Below, one piece after another: positions 8,788 through 16,321 of a DNA stretch of 18,338 nt. The stretch's first letter is position 1, and each line of letters opens with the position of its first letter. The notes under the pieces are model-generated. The model was not told the origin of the DNA. It worked only from the letters and a program-made list of their open reading frames with translations, and did no database searches. Origin of the DNA: CAYMAZ01 sp964526285 (GTDB lineage Bacteria; Bacteroidota; Bacteroidia; Bacteroidales; DTU049); the NCBI GenBank assembly GCA_964526285.1, contig CAZGIW010000079.1:1-18338 (forward strand), written 5' to 3'. The position numbers and the translations under genes were made by a program.

Positions 8788-10335
8788 TTATTGCATTTCA
8801 AGCAGTAACTTTTCAAGAGTCTCAATGCGTTGTTCAAAACTTTCAATTTTATGTTCTAGAGACTCAATAATCGTTTGTTGTTCTTTCATTCCTTCAAGAA
8901 GAATTGGAACAATGTCAGAGTAACTGAATGTTTTGAGTTTGTAAACAGAAAGTTTTTGATTCATTGAGGGCGAATACTCACCATTTGTTCCACGAATATT
9001 TGCTTCTCTCACAAGATATGGCAATACAGCTTCAATATCCTGAGCAATAAAGCCAATTTGTTTTGATTCGGTATCAAGATTAAGATCAGGATATAAACTA
9101 TTGTCATAATAGTATTCTACGCCTTTAATTTGCTTGATAATTGCCAGCGGATTTTCAATTGGTTTTATATCTTTTTTTATTCTGGAATCTGATAAATTCT
9201 GCCATGCTGTTGTGCCACCTGCCCAACCATTTGATAACAATGCCCAGCCGATTGCAGAAGGATCTGTGCCACCAGTAAATCCGGCATAAACACCCACAGC
9301 ATCATCACTGTTTGAAAAACCTTCAACTCCTGTACCACCTTCTCCTGCCGTATTAAGGTGCAGCCCAATAACGGCTGATGCCTGGAATGCACTGGCGTTG
9401 TAATTTGTGACCCCAAACAAAACCCTGTTTCCGTTCGTTGCATTTGTATTTTGGAACCTTGCTATTGCGTCACCAGCAAGGGTGTTATCCCACTGTGTGT
9501 GAAAATCATTTAATGTAGTGGGTTTGTTAAAATACAAGTAACATAAAGGTGCTGGATTTCCAATACCAATGTTTCCGTTGGCAAGAATTCTCATTCTTTC
9601 AACATTTTGAGTTCGGATGATAAATGGTTGCCCATTCACTGAACCTATGAATTCAGTTCCTGCAAGTGTGTTTCCTGTTAACAGCCAACCAGCAGCTCCT
9701 GCGGGAGCAGGCCCGAATGTACCGTTGCCAAGCAGAACATCAGTGGCATTCCCGCTGAAGTTTGTAATTGAAAGATCTCCGTTTACATTTGTGCGAACTA
9801 TTGCACCGTTTGCTCCGGAAGGATAATTGGCAAAACGAACAGTGCCTGTTGTATGTAACTGAGCAGCAGGGGTGGTAGTTCCAATTCCCACATTTCCTCC
9901 GGATAACACCCTAATTCTTTCGGTATTGTTTGTCCTTACAACAAAGTCCTGAGCATCTGTTGTCCCCAAAAAGTTAGTTGCAGGGGCGGTTCCAGCATTC
10001 CCTGTCAGTGCCCATCCCGATGTGGGAACAGTTCCGGAAAGTAGTCTAACCCATGCTGAACCACTCCAGTAATAAAACCCGGGTGTTACGTCATTTACAC
10101 TGGCTGTATTATATACCAGCAAACTGGTGGCAGGTGAAGTCACCGGTGATACACTTGTGGTTTGAACAAGGGCAACACGTGGAATGAGCATCCCTTTAGT
10201 TGTTGATCTGACTTCAAGCATAGATGATGCATCGGGGGTAATTGCTATATCAGAAATTCCAACATTCTGCTGAGCAAATATGCTTGTTTGTGCAGAAAAT
10301 AAAACAATCAATAATAAGAATACAATTTTTTTCAT
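8788..10335 (-). CDS. Secreted tail-fibre-like protein with C-terminal S74 intramolecular chaperone
   Basis: A 515-residue exported fibre-like protein. Residues 1-21 are a signal peptide, probably cut before QQ. Residues 22-100 are the Bacteroidota fibre N-terminal region (NVGISD, MLEVRSTTKGMLIPR, GFYYWSGSAWVRLL). Shaft repeats of the NVGIGTTTPAAQLH and TERIRVLSGG type follow to about residue 258. The C terminus is a peptidase S74 (endosialidase-type) chaperone: SDSRIK gives the Ser382/Lys387 pair at the spacing of the family's Ser-Lys dyad, followed by GFIAQDIE, the YSDIVPILLEGMKEQQ motif and a coiled coil to residue 515. In this family the domain trimerises the fibre and then cuts itself off before the serine, which would release the last 134 residues. 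No T9SS tail or lipoprotein signal is seen, so anchoring is unknown. It lies 169 bp downstream of the M6 protease gene on the same strand, with a promoter-like element in the gap. Its N-terminal half is a paralogue of the gene at 13774-16119. Confidence 0.9.
   Translation of the reverse strand: MKKIVFLLLIVLFSAQTSIFAQQNVGISDIAITPDASSMLEVRSTTKGMLIPRVALVQTTSVSPVTSPATSLLVYNTASVNDVTPGFYYWSGSAWVRLLSGTVPTSGWALTGNAGTAPATNFLGTTDAQDFVVRTNNTERIRVLSGGNVGIGTTTPAAQLHTTGTVRFANYPSGANGAIVRTNVNGDLSITNFSGNATDVLLGNGTFGPAPAGAAGWLLTGNTLAGTEFIGSVNGQPFIIRTQNVERMRILANGNIGIGNPAPLCYLYFNKPTTLNDFHTQWDNTLAGDAIARFQNTNATNGNRVLFGVTNYNASAFQASAVIGLHLNTAGEGGTGVEGFSNSDDAVGVYAGFTGGTDPSAIGWALLSNGWAGGTTAWQNLSDSRIKKDIKPIENPLAIIKQIKGVEYYYDNSLYPDLNLDTESKQIGFIAQDIEAVLPYLVREANIRGTNGEYSPSMNQKLSVYKLKTFSYSDIVPILLEGMKEQQTIIESLEHKIESFEQRIETLEKLLLEMQ
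9741..9897 (-). repeat. Fibre cassette copy 1, near-identical to 15519-15675
   Basis: Aligned by eye without gaps, this 157-bp block differs from 15519-15675 at 7 positions (about 95% identity), including uninterrupted identical runs of 50 bp (9746-9795) and 44 bp (9821-9864). Flanking DNA in the same paired genes is visibly more diverged. It encodes shaft residues including TTGTVRFANYPSGANGAIV. Confidence 0.85.
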
Positions 10336-10369
10336 GATAGAGGGGATTTAATCTGTTTTAATTAGATTG

Positions 10370-10377
10370 CAAATTTA
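10370..10377 (-). promoter_or_regulatory. Bacteroidota-type -7 element for the S74 fibre gene
   Basis: Read on the minus strand, TAAATTTG matches TAnnTTTG exactly and lies 34 bases before the start codon at 10335. A TTTG -33 box is not evident. It suggests that this gene can be transcribed apart from the protease gene 169 bp upstream. Confidence 0.5.
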
Positions 10378-10504
10378 TATGAAATATTTTATATACTAAT
10401 TGTGTTTTTTGTTAAAAAAAGGGATAAAGTACTATCAATAATGATATTATATGTTTATTGAACTATATTCCATAACCTCTGTGATGTGATTGTAGGGGTG
10501 AGGT

Positions 10505-13450
10505 TTATTCTAGAATCAATTTGAATGTACTTGTGTGTTGTGAATTGATTTCTGTTACCCTGAGCAGATAGAGTCCAGGAGACTTTCCAATAAGTGAAAA
10601 AGGAAACTCTGTGTATCCTGAAACAGAAATATTGTCAAACAGTTGCTCTGAAATGCCGCATGTATTAATGAGCTCCACTGAGAATACTCCGGTATTGTTT
10701 TCAAATACTATTGTTGAAAAATCTTCAGTAATAGTTGGAAATACAGAAATATTTGAATTATGCTGTATGCAGTTTGAAAGAACAGGTCCATAAACAGACA
10801 TTTTTCCATTCCTGTCAGCCTGAATTAGTCGGATAAAGGCATGACCAATATGTTCTAAGGGATATGTGTAAATGATTTCTGTGTTGGAATTACCGGCAGC
10901 ATTTATGCTTCCGTGTGTAGTAAACAATTCGCCGTCAGTGCTGGTTTCAATAAGAAAGTAATCACTATTAGTTTCAGATGCCGTTGTCCATTTAACCATA
11001 ATATCAGAGTTAGAACAATCTGCAGAAAAATGAGTTAACTCAACAGGAAGTGGACTGGCGTCATATACAACAACGTCGTCAATACAGATGCCATAGGCAT
11101 AGTTTTCAGTTGCTTCAAATGCAATCCAGTAATCAGTACTTTTGTTTGGCAAAGCAAGAGTTACCTGTGTCCATGCAGATACGTTGGTATTGTATGTAGC
11201 AAGTGAAGTCCATGCTCCGGCAGCTGAGGTTTTATAGTATATTCTCAATATGTCCTGATCAGGAGACCAGAATCTGTTGGTATACCAGAATGTAAGTTCA
11301 GGAGAATTCAGTGCATTGATATCAAAACATGGAGCAATCAGTTTTGATACGTTTACGGTTCCGTATGCTCCTTCAAAGAAATTAGCATTGTAAGACCCTG
11401 TTCTTGCAGCAGCAGGAGAACCTGATCCTGAGCCTGCTCTGAAAATCCAGTTTAACCCACCGTTAACAGTTTCTTCTGTCCAGCAAGATGGCATATTGCC
11501 GCCATTTTCAAATCCCTGTGTATATGGAAATGTTGAGATTGGTGCACAAAGCGTGGTTGCATTTGCAGTTACTCCGGGAGTATAATTATTGCCAGGCAAT
11601 GATGACCATGCTTTATAATAATAGGTTGTATTTGCTGAAAGTGCTGAATGATTGAAAGAAGTATTGGTCCCATAATAAACAACTGTACCACCACCAGGTA
11701 TTGATTGGCCTGCTGAATAAACGGTACCGTCAACGGGGGTTCCAAAAGTAGTGTTTGAATTAGAAGCGATCAACACAGGGTCGCCTCCAGAATTCAGTGT
11801 CCACCCCAAGTCAATTTGAGAATCGCTGATTGGAGAAGCAATAAAATTTATTGGGTCACCAGGGGCACATGAAATGAAACAAAATGTGATTTCACCAGCG
11901 TTTTCAACAATATTTGTTAATGGTTTGACTGTATTATTTCCTGCCCAGGATCGGGCATGAGGCGTTGTAGCGTCTGTAAAGCTAGTTCTGTTTCCTGTAC
12001 CCGGATAAGGGCAACCACCACTGTTAATGTTTCCATAGACAGTAGGCGGATTTCCTGCTGCATTGGCACATTTGGGATACATGCCCTGATGTGAGCCTGC
12101 ATTTATCGCATTCCCAGCTGTTGCAATGAAAGGTTCATCAACATGGTAAATAATCATTCCGTGTCCAGGAATTGCACGGTCAAAACCAACAAGCTGTCTG
12201 TTTTCACAATAGAAAAACTCTCCCGCAGTGGTGGTTGTAAAATAACAGAAGTCATCGAATGAAGCACTGTTTCTAAGAGTCACCTGTTGCTGCACATTAA
12301 GTAGAGTGGGATTAGCCCAACCATACAGCCATTTCTGATAGCCGTTTGCATGTGCAGGACAGTCTCCTGCTGCATTGATCCCATTCCATGAGCCTGCTGC
12401 CATTAAATCCCAGTAACCTGTGCCATCATATTGCCCATCTGTGGCATAATTTGTATCATAATAATCAGGAGCACCGCACACATGACCAAATTCATGACAT
12501 ATGACACCAATTGTAGCAATATTTGTTCCTGAATTTCCGCGAAGTTCTGAAGAGCATGAATATCTGTTTATGTTAACTCCATCAAGATTTACTGTGGGGA
12601 TTGACCATGCATGAGCCCATATGCAGTTTGCACCACCTCCGGCTTCTTCTCCATATCCCGCATAAATCACATACACACCGTCAACTGTTCCGTCGCCATC
12701 ATTATCATAATCTGCAAAATTCACATCAGGATTTGCAAGATTCACAGCCTCAGTAACCATTTCTCTGGGGCGAACATCAAATCCTGAAACATTCGCTCCG
12801 TAATATGCTCTGTTTTGTGATAATGTGTATGGACCAGCAACATCTGTTGTTACTTCAAATGTACCATATGAATTCTCAAGAAAAAAATCTTTCACACTGC
12901 CTTGTGCTCCTCCAAGATTATAGCCTGCCTGATTCATGAGATTAACAAATTCAGCCTGTGTTCTTGTAAATGGAACATCGGTGTATGCAACCAAAATCAT
13001 TATCAATCGTTTATTTCCAGTTGGCACAAACGCCTTATCATTTCTCAATTGCTGCTGTCTGAGTGATGTAAGTACTTCAATCTGATATGAACCATACCTT
13101 AATGACTTGGGAGTTTGGAGTAACAAACGCCTTTCTGATTTATTCCGTTTGTCAGTATTGGTCGCTATTATCCCTGATGGAATCAAATCTCCTTTGGAAT
13201 CTAAAACAGCGTATTCAAGAAAACCTTCGCTATTATATAATAATGTATAATAATCTTCCGTTTCAGCCCATCTCACATATTCATCTCCCATCATTCTGAT
13301 GGTAATCCTGCTACCGTCTGGTTGAGTAAACTGAATTAATTCAGGATAAGCAGGTGAGCCGTAAAGTGAAGAAAAATGAAAAACAACAGCAGATGCAAGT
13401 ATAATTAGTGTTTTTCGAATAAAGCAGGGGGTGTGTTTTACTCTTATCAT
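10505..13450 (-). CDS. M6-family (immune inhibitor A-like) secreted metalloprotease with T9SS sorting domain
   Basis: A 981-residue zinc endopeptidase predicted to act outside the cell. Residues 1 to about 31 are a signal peptide. The next ~80 residues look like the M6 propeptide (QPDGSRITIRMMGDEYVRW). The catalytic domain carries HEFGHVCGAPD with zinc ligands His319 and His323, catalytic Glu320 and Asp329 as likely third ligand. The Met-turn is WDLMAAGSW with Met350. An Asp-rich loop, DYDNDGDGTVDG (247-258), is a probable calcium site typical of the family. C-terminal modules: fibronectin III-like about 528-637, MAM/choice-of-anchor-J-like about 640-797 ending CIDDVVVYD, a linker starting LPVELTHFSA that is common before T9SS tails, and a type A sorting domain about 897-981 ending GLYLLRVTE and TFKLILE. 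All key residues are intact, so an active enzyme is expected. Its substrate is unknown. It sits between two fibre-like genes, which makes them or the giant protein conceivable substrates, by proximity only. Confidence 0.93.
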   Translation of the reverse strand: MIRVKHTPCFIRKTLIILASAVVFHFSSLYGSPAYPELIQFTQPDGSRITIRMMGDEYVRWAETEDYYTLLYNSEGFLEYAVLDSKGDLIPSGIIATNTDKRNKSERRLLLQTPKSLRYGSYQIEVLTSLRQQQLRNDKAFVPTGNKRLIMILVAYTDVPFTRTQAEFVNLMNQAGYNLGGAQGSVKDFFLENSYGTFEVTTDVAGPYTLSQNRAYYGANVSGFDVRPREMVTEAVNLANPDVNFADYDNDGDGTVDGVYVIYAGYGEEAGGGANCIWAHAWSIPTVNLDGVNINRYSCSSELRGNSGTNIATIGVICHEFGHVCGAPDYYDTNYATDGQYDGTGYWDLMAAGSWNGINAAGDCPAHANGYQKWLYGWANPTLLNVQQQVTLRNSASFDDFCYFTTTTAGEFFYCENRQLVGFDRAIPGHGMIIYHVDEPFIATAGNAINAGSHQGMYPKCANAAGNPPTVYGNINSGGCPYPGTGNRTSFTDATTPHARSWAGNNTVKPLTNIVENAGEITFCFISCAPGDPINFIASPISDSQIDLGWTLNSGGDPVLIASNSNTTFGTPVDGTVYSAGQSIPGGGTVVYYGTNTSFNHSALSANTTYYYKAWSSLPGNNYTPGVTANATTLCAPISTFPYTQGFENGGNMPSCWTEETVNGGLNWIFRAGSGSGSPAAARTGSYNANFFEGAYGTVNVSKLIAPCFDINALNSPELTFWYTNRFWSPDQDILRIYYKTSAAGAWTSLATYNTNVSAWTQVTLALPNKSTDYWIAFEATENYAYGICIDDVVVYDASPLPVELTHFSADCSNSDIMVKWTTASETNSDYFLIETSTDGELFTTHGSINAAGNSNTEIIYTYPLEHIGHAFIRLIQADRNGKMSVYGPVLSNCIQHNSNISVFPTITEDFSTIVFENNTGVFSVELINTCGISEQLFDNISVSGYTEFPFSLIGKSPGLYLLRVTEINSQHTSTFKLILE

Positions 13451-13507
13451 CAGATGTAAATTATTGCACTATAAATATAAGAATAGCATTTCTCATAATC
13501 TGGTTGC

Positions 13508-13536
13508 ATGAATTATGTAAAATTAACATAATTCAT
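13508..13536. promoter_or_regulatory. Perfect 11-bp dyad upstream of the protease gene; possible operator or leader hairpin
   Basis: ATGAATTATGT (13508-13518) and ACATAATTCAT (13526-13536) are exact reverse complements separated by AAAATTA. The dyad lies 58-86 bases before the protease start codon. It has no adjoining T-run on either strand, so it is not a standard terminator. Symmetry of this size suits a dimeric regulator or a 5' leader stem-loop. The regulator is unknown. Confidence 0.5.
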
Positions 13537-13710
13537 ATGGGCAAACCAAATTTGGGAAGCAGTCAAAATCCAATAGTTGGGAAATTTAACATTTACAATT
13601 TTGCAAGTTTATAATAATTAGAATTTTAACATTTATTAACAAAGTGTTTTGTATTAAGAGTTACTAAATATGAAATGTTTGTATATGGGTAAGTATATTG
13701 GATAAACGCT

Positions 13711-13749
13711 TATTAATAAAAAAAAAACCGGCTTAAGAAAGCCGGTTTT
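13711..13749 (-). terminator. Rho-independent terminator of the 781-residue fibre gene
   Basis: The stem AAAACCGGCTT (13724-13734) pairs with AAGCCGGTTTT (13739-13749) across the loop AAGA. On the minus strand the stem is followed by a long T-run, the complement of the A-tract at 13718-13727. It lies 24 bases past the stop codon of the gene ending at 13774 and separates it from the protease gene. Confidence 0.9.
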
Positions 13750-13773
13750 AAAAATCAGAGTTTTTTGAAATGA

Positions 13774-16119
13774 TTATTTTTTCTCATTTGTTCTTGGCTG
13801 AACTTTTTTTGTTGATTCAATATTATTATTGCTTTTTTCAACAGGACGAGAATTGTCATTGTATTGCTGTGGCTCTTCAATCTGATGTTTTCTGCCTTCT
13901 TTTGTTTCCATGGGTCCGGGAGCATCAGGGAATCTCACACCAACATGTTTTGATTTGAGATTGCCCTTGTCATCATAACGATCTTTGCGATTGGCCATGA
14001 CCAACCATGAAAATTCTGCATTTGACTGTCCGTTTTGCAATTCAATCACATCAAATCCATTGGCAGTTTTGTTGGTCACATAAACCCCATTGCAATCCCC
14101 TTCAAGTTGAATGAATACAGTAAGAGGATGATTGTCATCAACATGAATATTATGTTTGAAAATGTCATCTAAATTAATGTATGCACGTCCGTTCACAAGC
14201 TTCCCTTTTCCTTTATCCTGAAAAAGTATTTCAGGTGCTTCAGGACAAAACATATTTGCAATTGTACCGTCCGGGCGATCAACAATAGTGCTGACAGCGC
14301 CAGTACCGTTGATTTTGTAACTTGTTCCACCCAAATCACCACCAACATAAGCATAATCAGGCCAGGAAGTTGAGAAGTATCCACCCCATGAATCTATAAT
14401 GCCAGATGCATATCCAAACACACCAATTCCATCGCCTGTAAATGCACCACCTGATCCATCTGTTAATATCTGTGGTCCTTGATTGTTTCCGGCACCAATC
14501 ACACCTGTTCCCAGTGCTCCAAGATTCTGTCCGTTGACTCCAATGGCATCATTCTGAGTTACAATACCCAAAACTCCGTCTGCAGTTGTGCCTGTGGATT
14601 GTCCCCATACACCAACACCAGTTGCATTATTACAACCCCCCATCACCCCACGGCTAGCTGTAATACCATCACTGGCAAAACCTGAAATTGCTGTATTGGA
14701 GAAATATGAACTTGCCTGCAAGCTTCCAACAAGTGCTGCACCTCCAGTTTGATTACTGGTAAAAAATCCTCCAAAACCAATAGCAGTACCGTTTGCCGCT
14801 GAGTTCAATCCTCTGGTTCCGGTGCCTGTATTGAGTGTGCTTGCACCAATAACACCATTACCATTTGTACTTGTGACACCAGAAATTGCTGAGTTTGTAT
14901 ACACTGTTGTGGATTGCATAACAGCTCCAATTGTTGGGCCACCAGTTTGTCCGGATACTGCATAGATTGACATCCCAGTCCCTGCACCGTTGGCAGCTGA
15001 GTTTACTGCATAAATAGCTTCTCCGCCAGCATTCAGATTTTGTGCTTGAACAGCTGCATAAGTGGCATTGTTATTAATGCCGATAATACCCCTGGTACTT
15101 GTGCCTCCATCTCCCCAAATTCCTGCTCCTCCTGTTTGTGCTGAAACACCAATTAGACCGCATCCTGCTCCTGCTCCGGTTGCAGCTGAATTAACCGCTG
15201 TAATAGCATCAGCATCAATGTTTTGTTGTTCTGCCCAAATTGGAAAACCTCCATTGCCATATGCTGCAACACCTGTAGTAAATGTAGGTGAGACAACCAC
15301 AGTAAATGCATCGCCTGCATCAAGAGCTGTTGTTGTATTTACCAAATAATTTCCGGCACTGAGAATTCTTGCACGTTCTGTATTATTTGTTCTCATAACA
15401 AATGGCTGTCCATTCACTGAACCAATAAATTCTGTTCCTGCAAGTGTGTTTCCAGTTAACAGCCAACCCGCTCCACCTGAGGGTGCCGGACCAAATGTGC
15501 CGTTTCCAAGTAATACATCAGTTGCATTCCCGCTGAAGTTTGTAATTGAAAGATCTCCGTTTACATTTGTGCGTACGATTGCTCCGTTTGCTCCTGAGGG
15601 ATAATTGGCAAAACGAACAGTGCCTGTTGTATGTAACTGAGCTGCAGGGGTGGTAGTTCCAATTCCCACATTTCCTGTTGATAACACTCTCATGCGTTCA
15701 GAATTGTTGGTTCTGATTACAAGAGGTTGATTATCAGTTGTTCCCAGAAAATTTGTGGCAGGAGATGTGCCCGCATTTCCAATCAATGCCCATCCTGTTG
15801 TGGGAAGAGTTCCTGATAATAAGCGTACCCATGCTGAACCACTCCAGAAATAAAAGCCAGGGGTTACGTCATTCACACTGGCTGTGTTATAAACCAGCAA
15901 ACTTGTTGCCGGAGTAGTCACTGGTAGTGCACTTGTGGTTTGAACAAGGGCAATACGCGGTATGAGCATCCCCTTAGTTGTGGATCTGACTTCAAGCATA
16001 GCTGATGCATCGGGGGTGATTGCTGCATCGGATATACCAACGTTTTGCTGTGCATTGACATGAAATACACTTAGCATGAAACAAATAAAAATTCCTGCAA
16101 ATGGTAAAATTTTTCTCAT
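13774..16119 (-). CDS. Secreted tail-fibre-like repeat protein with a DCNG-type C-terminal domain
   Basis: A 781-residue exported protein with a signal peptide, probably cut after Ala23. Residues 24 to about 255 closely match the fibre protein at 8788-10335 (NVGISD, STTKGMLIPR, NVGIGTTTPAAQLH). From about 256 to 600 the two part company: this one continues with Gly/Asn/Thr/Ala-rich repeats of the type GVIGAS, GTGTRG, GGAGIWG and AIYAVNSAANGAGTG, which suggest a long beta-rich fibre. The C-terminal domain (about 595-720) contains NMFCPEAPE (Met623), a GDCNGVYVTNK motif (Asp675, Cys676) and an NAEFSWLVMANRKDRYDDKG segment. I have seen this type of domain at the end of many bacterial repeat proteins but know no function. 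The last ~60 residues are charged and Asn/Lys/Gln-rich. There is no S74 chaperone and no T9SS tail. It has its own terminator and is divergent from dnaG across 202 bp. A role in surface adhesion is a guess. Confidence 0.85.
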   Translation of the reverse strand: MRKILPFAGIFICFMLSVFHVNAQQNVGISDAAITPDASAMLEVRSTTKGMLIPRIALVQTTSALPVTTPATSLLVYNTASVNDVTPGFYFWSGSAWVRLLSGTLPTTGWALIGNAGTSPATNFLGTTDNQPLVIRTNNSERMRVLSTGNVGIGTTTPAAQLHTTGTVRFANYPSGANGAIVRTNVNGDLSITNFSGNATDVLLGNGTFGPAPSGGAGWLLTGNTLAGTEFIGSVNGQPFVMRTNNTERARILSAGNYLVNTTTALDAGDAFTVVVSPTFTTGVAAYGNGGFPIWAEQQNIDADAITAVNSAATGAGAGCGLIGVSAQTGGAGIWGDGGTSTRGIIGINNNATYAAVQAQNLNAGGEAIYAVNSAANGAGTGMSIYAVSGQTGGPTIGAVMQSTTVYTNSAISGVTSTNGNGVIGASTLNTGTGTRGLNSAANGTAIGFGGFFTSNQTGGAALVGSLQASSYFSNTAISGFASDGITASRGVMGGCNNATGVGVWGQSTGTTADGVLGIVTQNDAIGVNGQNLGALGTGVIGAGNNQGPQILTDGSGGAFTGDGIGVFGYASGIIDSWGGYFSTSWPDYAYVGGDLGGTSYKINGTGAVSTIVDRPDGTIANMFCPEAPEILFQDKGKGKLVNGRAYINLDDIFKHNIHVDDNHPLTVFIQLEGDCNGVYVTNKTANGFDVIELQNGQSNAEFSWLVMANRKDRYDDKGNLKSKHVGVRFPDAPGPMETKEGRKHQIEEPQQYNDNSRPVEKSNNNIESTKKVQPRTNEKK
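15519..15675 (-). repeat. Fibre cassette copy 2, near-identical to 9741-9897
   Basis: The second copy of the 157-bp block described at 9741-9897, on the same strand about 5.8 kb away. Seven differences were counted by eye. Such high identity inside otherwise more diverged paralogous regions suggests recent conversion or strong constraint. Confidence 0.85.
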
Positions 16120-16138
16120 AACGATTTATTTTTTTTTG

Positions 16139-16146
16139 TAAAAATA
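16139..16146 (-). promoter_or_regulatory. Weak -7-like element for the 781-residue fibre gene
   Basis: Read on the minus strand, TATTTTTA matches TAnnTTTG except for the last base. It lies 19 bases before the start codon at 16119, giving a short leader. The surrounding A/T runs make chance matches likely. Confidence 0.25.
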
Positions 16147-16170
16147 GAATTTTTTTTTTGAATCAATAAA

Positions 16171-16188
16171 AAAATTTAATTAAATTTT
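16171..16188. repeat. 18-bp perfect AT-only palindrome in the divergent spacer
   Basis: AAAATTTAATTAAATTTT equals its own reverse complement. It lies between the divergent fibre gene and dnaG, among A and T runs of seven to ten bases (16120-16200). It may be an upstream A/T-tract affecting promoter bending or only low-complexity sequence. Confidence 0.45.
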
Positions 16189-16292
16189 AATTTTTTGTAC
16201 TTTTATCATGCTAGTATTGATTTACAAAGTTTGTTTTTTAAAGTGATTATCAAAAATGTTAAAAACTTATGCTTAATGCATGTGAGTTTTTT

Positions 16293-16300
16293 GTAATTTC
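16293..16300 (+). promoter_or_regulatory. Probable -7 element of dnaG
   Basis: TAATTTCG differs from TAnnTTTG at one position and lies 21 bases before the dnaG start. No TTTG -33 box is found at the usual distance. Confidence 0.35.
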
Positions 16301-16321
16301 GCAGAAAGCCACAAAAGAAAC

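Larger units (their letters stand above)
13451..13773. other. 323-bp spacer upstream of the protease gene
   Basis: The spacer holds the minus-strand terminator of the upstream fibre gene (13724-13749), a perfect 11-bp dyad (13508-13536), a 10-bp palindrome CCAAATTTGG (13546-13555) and presumably the protease promoter. The closest -7 match on the minus strand is TAAACTTG (13604-13611), one mismatch from TAnnTTTG and about 150 bp from the start codon; I do not regard it as established. No gene is seen. Confidence 0.5.

Noticed and set aside
15062..15349. Plus-strand Pro/Ala-rich ORF of 95 codons inside the 781-residue fibre gene
   Set aside because: Its composition is the antisense image of the Gly/Asn/Thr repeats on the minus strand.
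14400..15350. CRISPR-like repetition in the fibre gene
   Set aside because: The repeats are degenerate, in frame and protein-coding, with no constant repeat/spacer spacing.
8788..16119. Prophage, suggested by the tail-fibre-like and S74-bearing genes
   Set aside because: No capsid, portal, terminase, integrase or lysis genes. Both fibre-like proteins have Sec signal peptides, and similar proteins are ordinary members of Bacteroidota secretomes.
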